This document shows, in pieces, positions 62,197 to 64,000 of a stretch of 64,000 nucleotides of DNA (the stretch's first letter is position 1; each line of letters starts with the position of its first letter). The DNA lies in assembly GCA_964399545.1 (NCBI GenBank), contig CAYNRG010000006.1, positions 18,659 through 82,658 of the forward strand, in the 5' to 3' direction. A program made the position numbers and the translations under genes. Under the pieces are notes generated by a model. That model saw only the letters and a program-made list of their open reading frames with translations. It searched no databases and was not told where the DNA came from. The DNA is from CAYNRG01 sp964399545 (GTDB taxonomy: Bacteria > Bacillota_I > Bacilli_A > Erysipelotrichales > Erysipelotrichaceae).

Positions 62197-62952
62197 ATGA
62201 AAAGAATTTATTGGGATAAAGGCAGTATTGGTATTGTAACAGATCTTATTGATTCTTCTTCACACAGTCACCCCGCCCTACAATTATTCTTAAGTATAGA
62301 AGGTGATTTGGATATTGAAATTTTAGATGAATCATTCTCTTGTCAATGTGTTGTTGTGAATAAAAATATTCGCCATGCATTTAATACAAAAAGAAGGATA
62401 CATTTCTCTTTGATTATTGTTCCAGGTACAATACTTGCAGATCAATTATGTCAAAGGATGAAGGACTCTAATCATCTAATATATGATAGTGAAGAAATCA
62501 AAGATATACAGAAACAAGCTAAATTACTTTTAAGCAATCATAGTATAGAAGGATATCAAAAATTTAAACAAGAATTGTTTCAATTTTTAGGAGTTGAGGA
62601 AAATAGTCGAATGTATGATGGTAGAGTTTTGGAGTTACTTAGTCATTTAGATGAATGCAGTTGTGATGAGCACTCCATAGAAAAATTTGCGAGCAAGGTT
62701 TCCTTATCTAGCAGTAGACTGTCACACTTATTTAAGGAACAAACAGGAGTTACAATCAAAAGCTTTATTATGTTGCATCAAATGGAACAAGCATTTATGG
62801 GGATGTTAGGTGGAGAGAGTGTTTCTGAGTCTGCACTCAATGCAGGTTTTGATAGTCCCTCTCATTTTGCTGCTACAACAAAGCGCTTGATGGGTATGTC
62901 AGCATCATTCTCAATAAAAGATAGCGAATTTTTGAAAGTATTCGATTTGTAA
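62197..62952 (+). CDS. AraC-family transcriptional regulator
   Basis: A 251-residue regulator. The first ~100 residues form a cupin-like sensor (LFLSIEGDLDIEI), and the C-terminus is a two-helix-turn-helix AraC domain (about 150-240; SSRLSHLFKEQTGVTIKSFI, then SESALNAGFDSPSHFAATTKR). AAGGGGGTT precedes the ATG. It directly precedes a transglutaminase-like gene that it may control. Confidence 0.9.
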   Translation: MKRIYWDKGSIGIVTDLIDSSSHSHPALQLFLSIEGDLDIEILDESFSCQCVVVNKNIRHAFNTKRRIHFSLIIVPGTILADQLCQRMKDSNHLIYDSEEIKDIQKQAKLLLSNHSIEGYQKFKQELFQFLGVEENSRMYDGRVLELLSHLDECSCDEHSIEKFASKVSLSSSRLSHLFKEQTGVTIKSFIMLHQMEQAFMGMLGGESVSESALNAGFDSPSHFAATTKRLMGMSASFSIKDSEFLKVFDL

Positions 62953-62993
62953 ATTGGATATACTAAGATTATTAAGAAAGGAAATTTGCGAGT

Positions 62994-63659
62994 ATGAATG
63001 AATATTTAGAAGAAACAAAAATGTGTAACTTTAATGCACCGGAAATCGCTGATTTGATAACAAAGCGTGGTTGGAGAGAACTGGATGAATTCCATAAAAT
63101 AGGGGCAGTTTATGATTTTGTTCAAAATAAAATCCTATTTGGTTTTAACGCATATGATACTTTAACAGCTACAGAAGTTTTGTTTGACGGAATTGGACAA
63201 TGTAATACAAAAGCCACTTTACTAATGGCACTACTTCGAGGAGTGGGGATACCTAGTCGGCTTAGAGGATTTGAAGTTTCTAAAGGGTTTCAAAAAGGTG
63301 CAACCAGTGGAATAATTTCATTCTTATCTCCAGAGCGAATAGTGCATACTTGGGCAGAAGTGTACTATCGTAGTGAATGGATCGCTTTAGAGGGTGTTAT
63401 TATAGATAAACAATACCTAAATTCTGTCAAGCAAAGATATAATGGGGTAACTGGAAGATTTATGAGATATGCTATTGCAACAGCGAGTTTAGAAAATCTT
63501 TCTGTGGAGTGGACGGGGAAATCTACCTTCATTCAAAGTGAAGCAGTTGTACATGATTTTGGTACATTTCAATCACCAGATGTTTTTTTTTTGAAAGACA
63601 CTCTCAAAACTTTAGTAAGGTTATCCAGTTCTTGTATGGTCATTTTGGTAGGAGAATGA
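62994..63659 (+). CDS. Transglutaminase-like protein, frameshifted at a poly-T tract
   Basis: A cysteine-protease/transglutaminase-fold protein of 221 residues as read. The active-site Cys lies in GQCNTKA and the His in VHTWAEVYY; the third residue, usually Asp, falls in a W..LEG context (Glu) and is uncertain. The reading frame passes through 10 T (63583-63592) near the end. If the tract were 11 T (or 8), translation would continue for 36 further residues to a stop at 63701-63703, ending in a basic helix-like tail (RRMMTKN... NWSKK) that suits this family better than the present hydrophobic end (CMVILVGE). Substrate unknown. Confidence 0.72.
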   Translation: MNEYLEETKMCNFNAPEIADLITKRGWRELDEFHKIGAVYDFVQNKILFGFNAYDTLTATEVLFDGIGQCNTKATLLMALLRGVGIPSRLRGFEVSKGFQKGATSGIISFLSPERIVHTWAEVYYRSEWIALEGVIIDKQYLNSVKQRYNGVTGRFMRYAIATASLENLSVEWTGKSTFIQSEAVVHDFGTFQSPDVFFLKDTLKTLVRLSSSCMVILVGE

Positions 63660-63703
63660 TGACAAAAAATGTAGTTGGAGTGAGAAATTGGTCAAAAAAG
63701 TAA
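63593..63703 (+). other. Shifted-frame C-terminus of the transglutaminase-like gene
   Basis: In the frame reached by one extra T in the homopolymer, 36 codons are open and stop at 63701-63703. The stop lies inside the stem of the downstream terminator, a normal arrangement. The residues are basic and begin with E-R-H, then Q-N-F. Confidence 0.6.
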
Positions 63704-63735
63704 AATTGATATTTACTCAATTTTACTTTTTTAAT
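63694..63735 (+). terminator. Strong terminator after the transglutaminase-like gene
   Basis: A perfect 16-bp stem (63694-63709 with 63717-63732) with a 7-nt loop, A-run on the left and T-run on the right, so it can work in both directions. Confidence 0.88.
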
Positions 63736-63824
63736 AATTTTTCCTAGTACTGCATAAAAGTGCATTCATGTTCTGTAGGAAACACGGGTAGAATTCAGGG
63801 TGGATTTACTTATATTAAATATTT

Positions 63825-63850
63825 AGAACCAGTATTTTCTGGTTCTTTTC
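63825..63850 (+). terminator. Second hairpin with T-run
   Basis: An 8-bp stem (AGAACCAG with CTGGTTCT) with a 6-nt loop TATTTT is followed by TTTC. No gene precedes it directly, so it may end a short transcript or be a backup terminator. Confidence 0.55.
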
Positions 63851-63926
63851 TGAATCTATAGTGAGGTGCTTGTATAATAGTAACAAACAGAATCATCACA
63901 AAATGATAAAAAAATAACTAATAAGC

Positions 63927-63955
63927 TTGACCGACAATTGTTACTATGATAAAAT
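63927..63955 (+). promoter_or_regulatory. Promoter and operator-like repeat of a gene beyond the right edge
   Basis: TTGACC (63927-63932) and TAAAAT (63950-63955) are spaced by 17 bp. The sequence TTGTTACTAT (63938-63947) in the spacer is the exact inverse of ATAGTAACAA at 63877-63886, 51 bp upstream. A possible ribosome-binding site (AAAGGGGAAAG) lies at the end of the window, so a start codon is expected just outside. The 63736-64000 stretch otherwise shows no gene. Confidence 0.55.
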
Positions 63956-64000
63956 TTATTTAATAATACTAATTTAAATAAATTAAAGGGGAAAGAGAAT

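Noticed and set aside
61974..63703. Integrated element at tRNA-Arg(CCU)
   Set aside because: No integrase and no duplicate of the tRNA 3' end is visible downstream; two ordinary genes follow. It could only be reconsidered with sequence to the right.
1..64000. CRISPR arrays, insertion sequences, prophage and rRNA
   Set aside because: No regularly spaced repeats, transposases, integrases, phage structural genes or rRNA sequence were seen on reading.

Overview
The window is a 64 kb piece of a low-GC, Gram-positive-type (Bacillota) chromosome from an anaerobic or fermentative organism. The evidence is AT-rich DNA, strong AGGAGG ribosome-binding sites, frequent GTG/TTG starts, lipobox lipoproteins, a CdaA-YbbR-GlmM cluster, [FeFe] hydrogenase genes with a Rex-like operator, FeoAB ferrous iron uptake, an opp peptide importer and several peptidases. 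I cannot name the genus; an Erysipelotrichia/Turicibacter-like or clostridial lineage fits. I see no prophage, insertion sequence, CRISPR array, rRNA or integrated island. This is essentially core and metabolic chromosome with one tRNA.

Layout: 1-1700 is the 3' part of typA/bipA. 1.8-6.4 kb is a hydrogen module: a group B-like [FeFe] hydrogenase, a small [2Fe-2S] protein, a PAS-containing sensory hydrogenase homologue and a SpoIIE-type phosphatase. 6.5-17.5 kb holds peptidase T, a PfkB kinase with an altered active-site motif, two thioredoxin-fold proteins, an acetyltransferase, cardiolipin synthase, MntP, a split ThrE-type exporter, a patatin, dUTPase, an M18 aminopeptidase and methionine aminopeptidase. 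17.6-20.1 kb is an operon pairing a free-standing cobalamin-binding protein with a MacB-type ABC transporter. 20.1-27.6 kb has a CBS/DRTGG pyrophosphatase and oppABCDF. 27.8-29.5 kb is a cobalamin-riboswitch operon (adenosyltransferase, ECF S component, DUF4430 protein). 29.6-32.7 kb is a DtxR-family repressor divergent from feoAB plus a Cys-rich partner, with a DtxR-type box over the promoter.

32.8-41.8 kb carries a polysaccharide deacetylase, mutY, a WYL regulator, a cation efflux protein, htpG under a variant CIRCE element, a small XRE regulator and a TraB-family protein. 42.0-48.6 kb has cdaA (with a very long acidic tail), ybbR, glmM and a two-component system. 48.7-50.4 kb is a reverse-strand SPFH/NfeD operon. 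50.5-54.7 kb has a hydrolase, a membrane Mur ligase-like protein, a structured intergenic region and a purine riboswitch driving an NCS2 purine permease. 54.8-61.9 kb holds aminopeptidase P, exonuclease III, PepV-type dipeptidase, a HAD phosphatase coupled to a HEPN-like/CBS protein, a CaCA exchanger and a YczE-type protein. A tRNA-Arg(CCU), an AraC regulator and a transglutaminase-like gene that is frameshifted at a 10-T tract close the window; a promoter and ribosome-binding site at the right edge belong to a gene outside it.

Main points for a second look: the H2-sensing phosphatase module, the HEPN-CBS/HAD pair, the B12-binding/ABC operon, the variant CIRCE before htpG, the Rex-like site before the hydrogenase, the CdaA tail, the homopolymer frameshift, and a nested hairpin upstream of the purine riboswitch. 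All family assignments are from reading the sequence; no database search was run.
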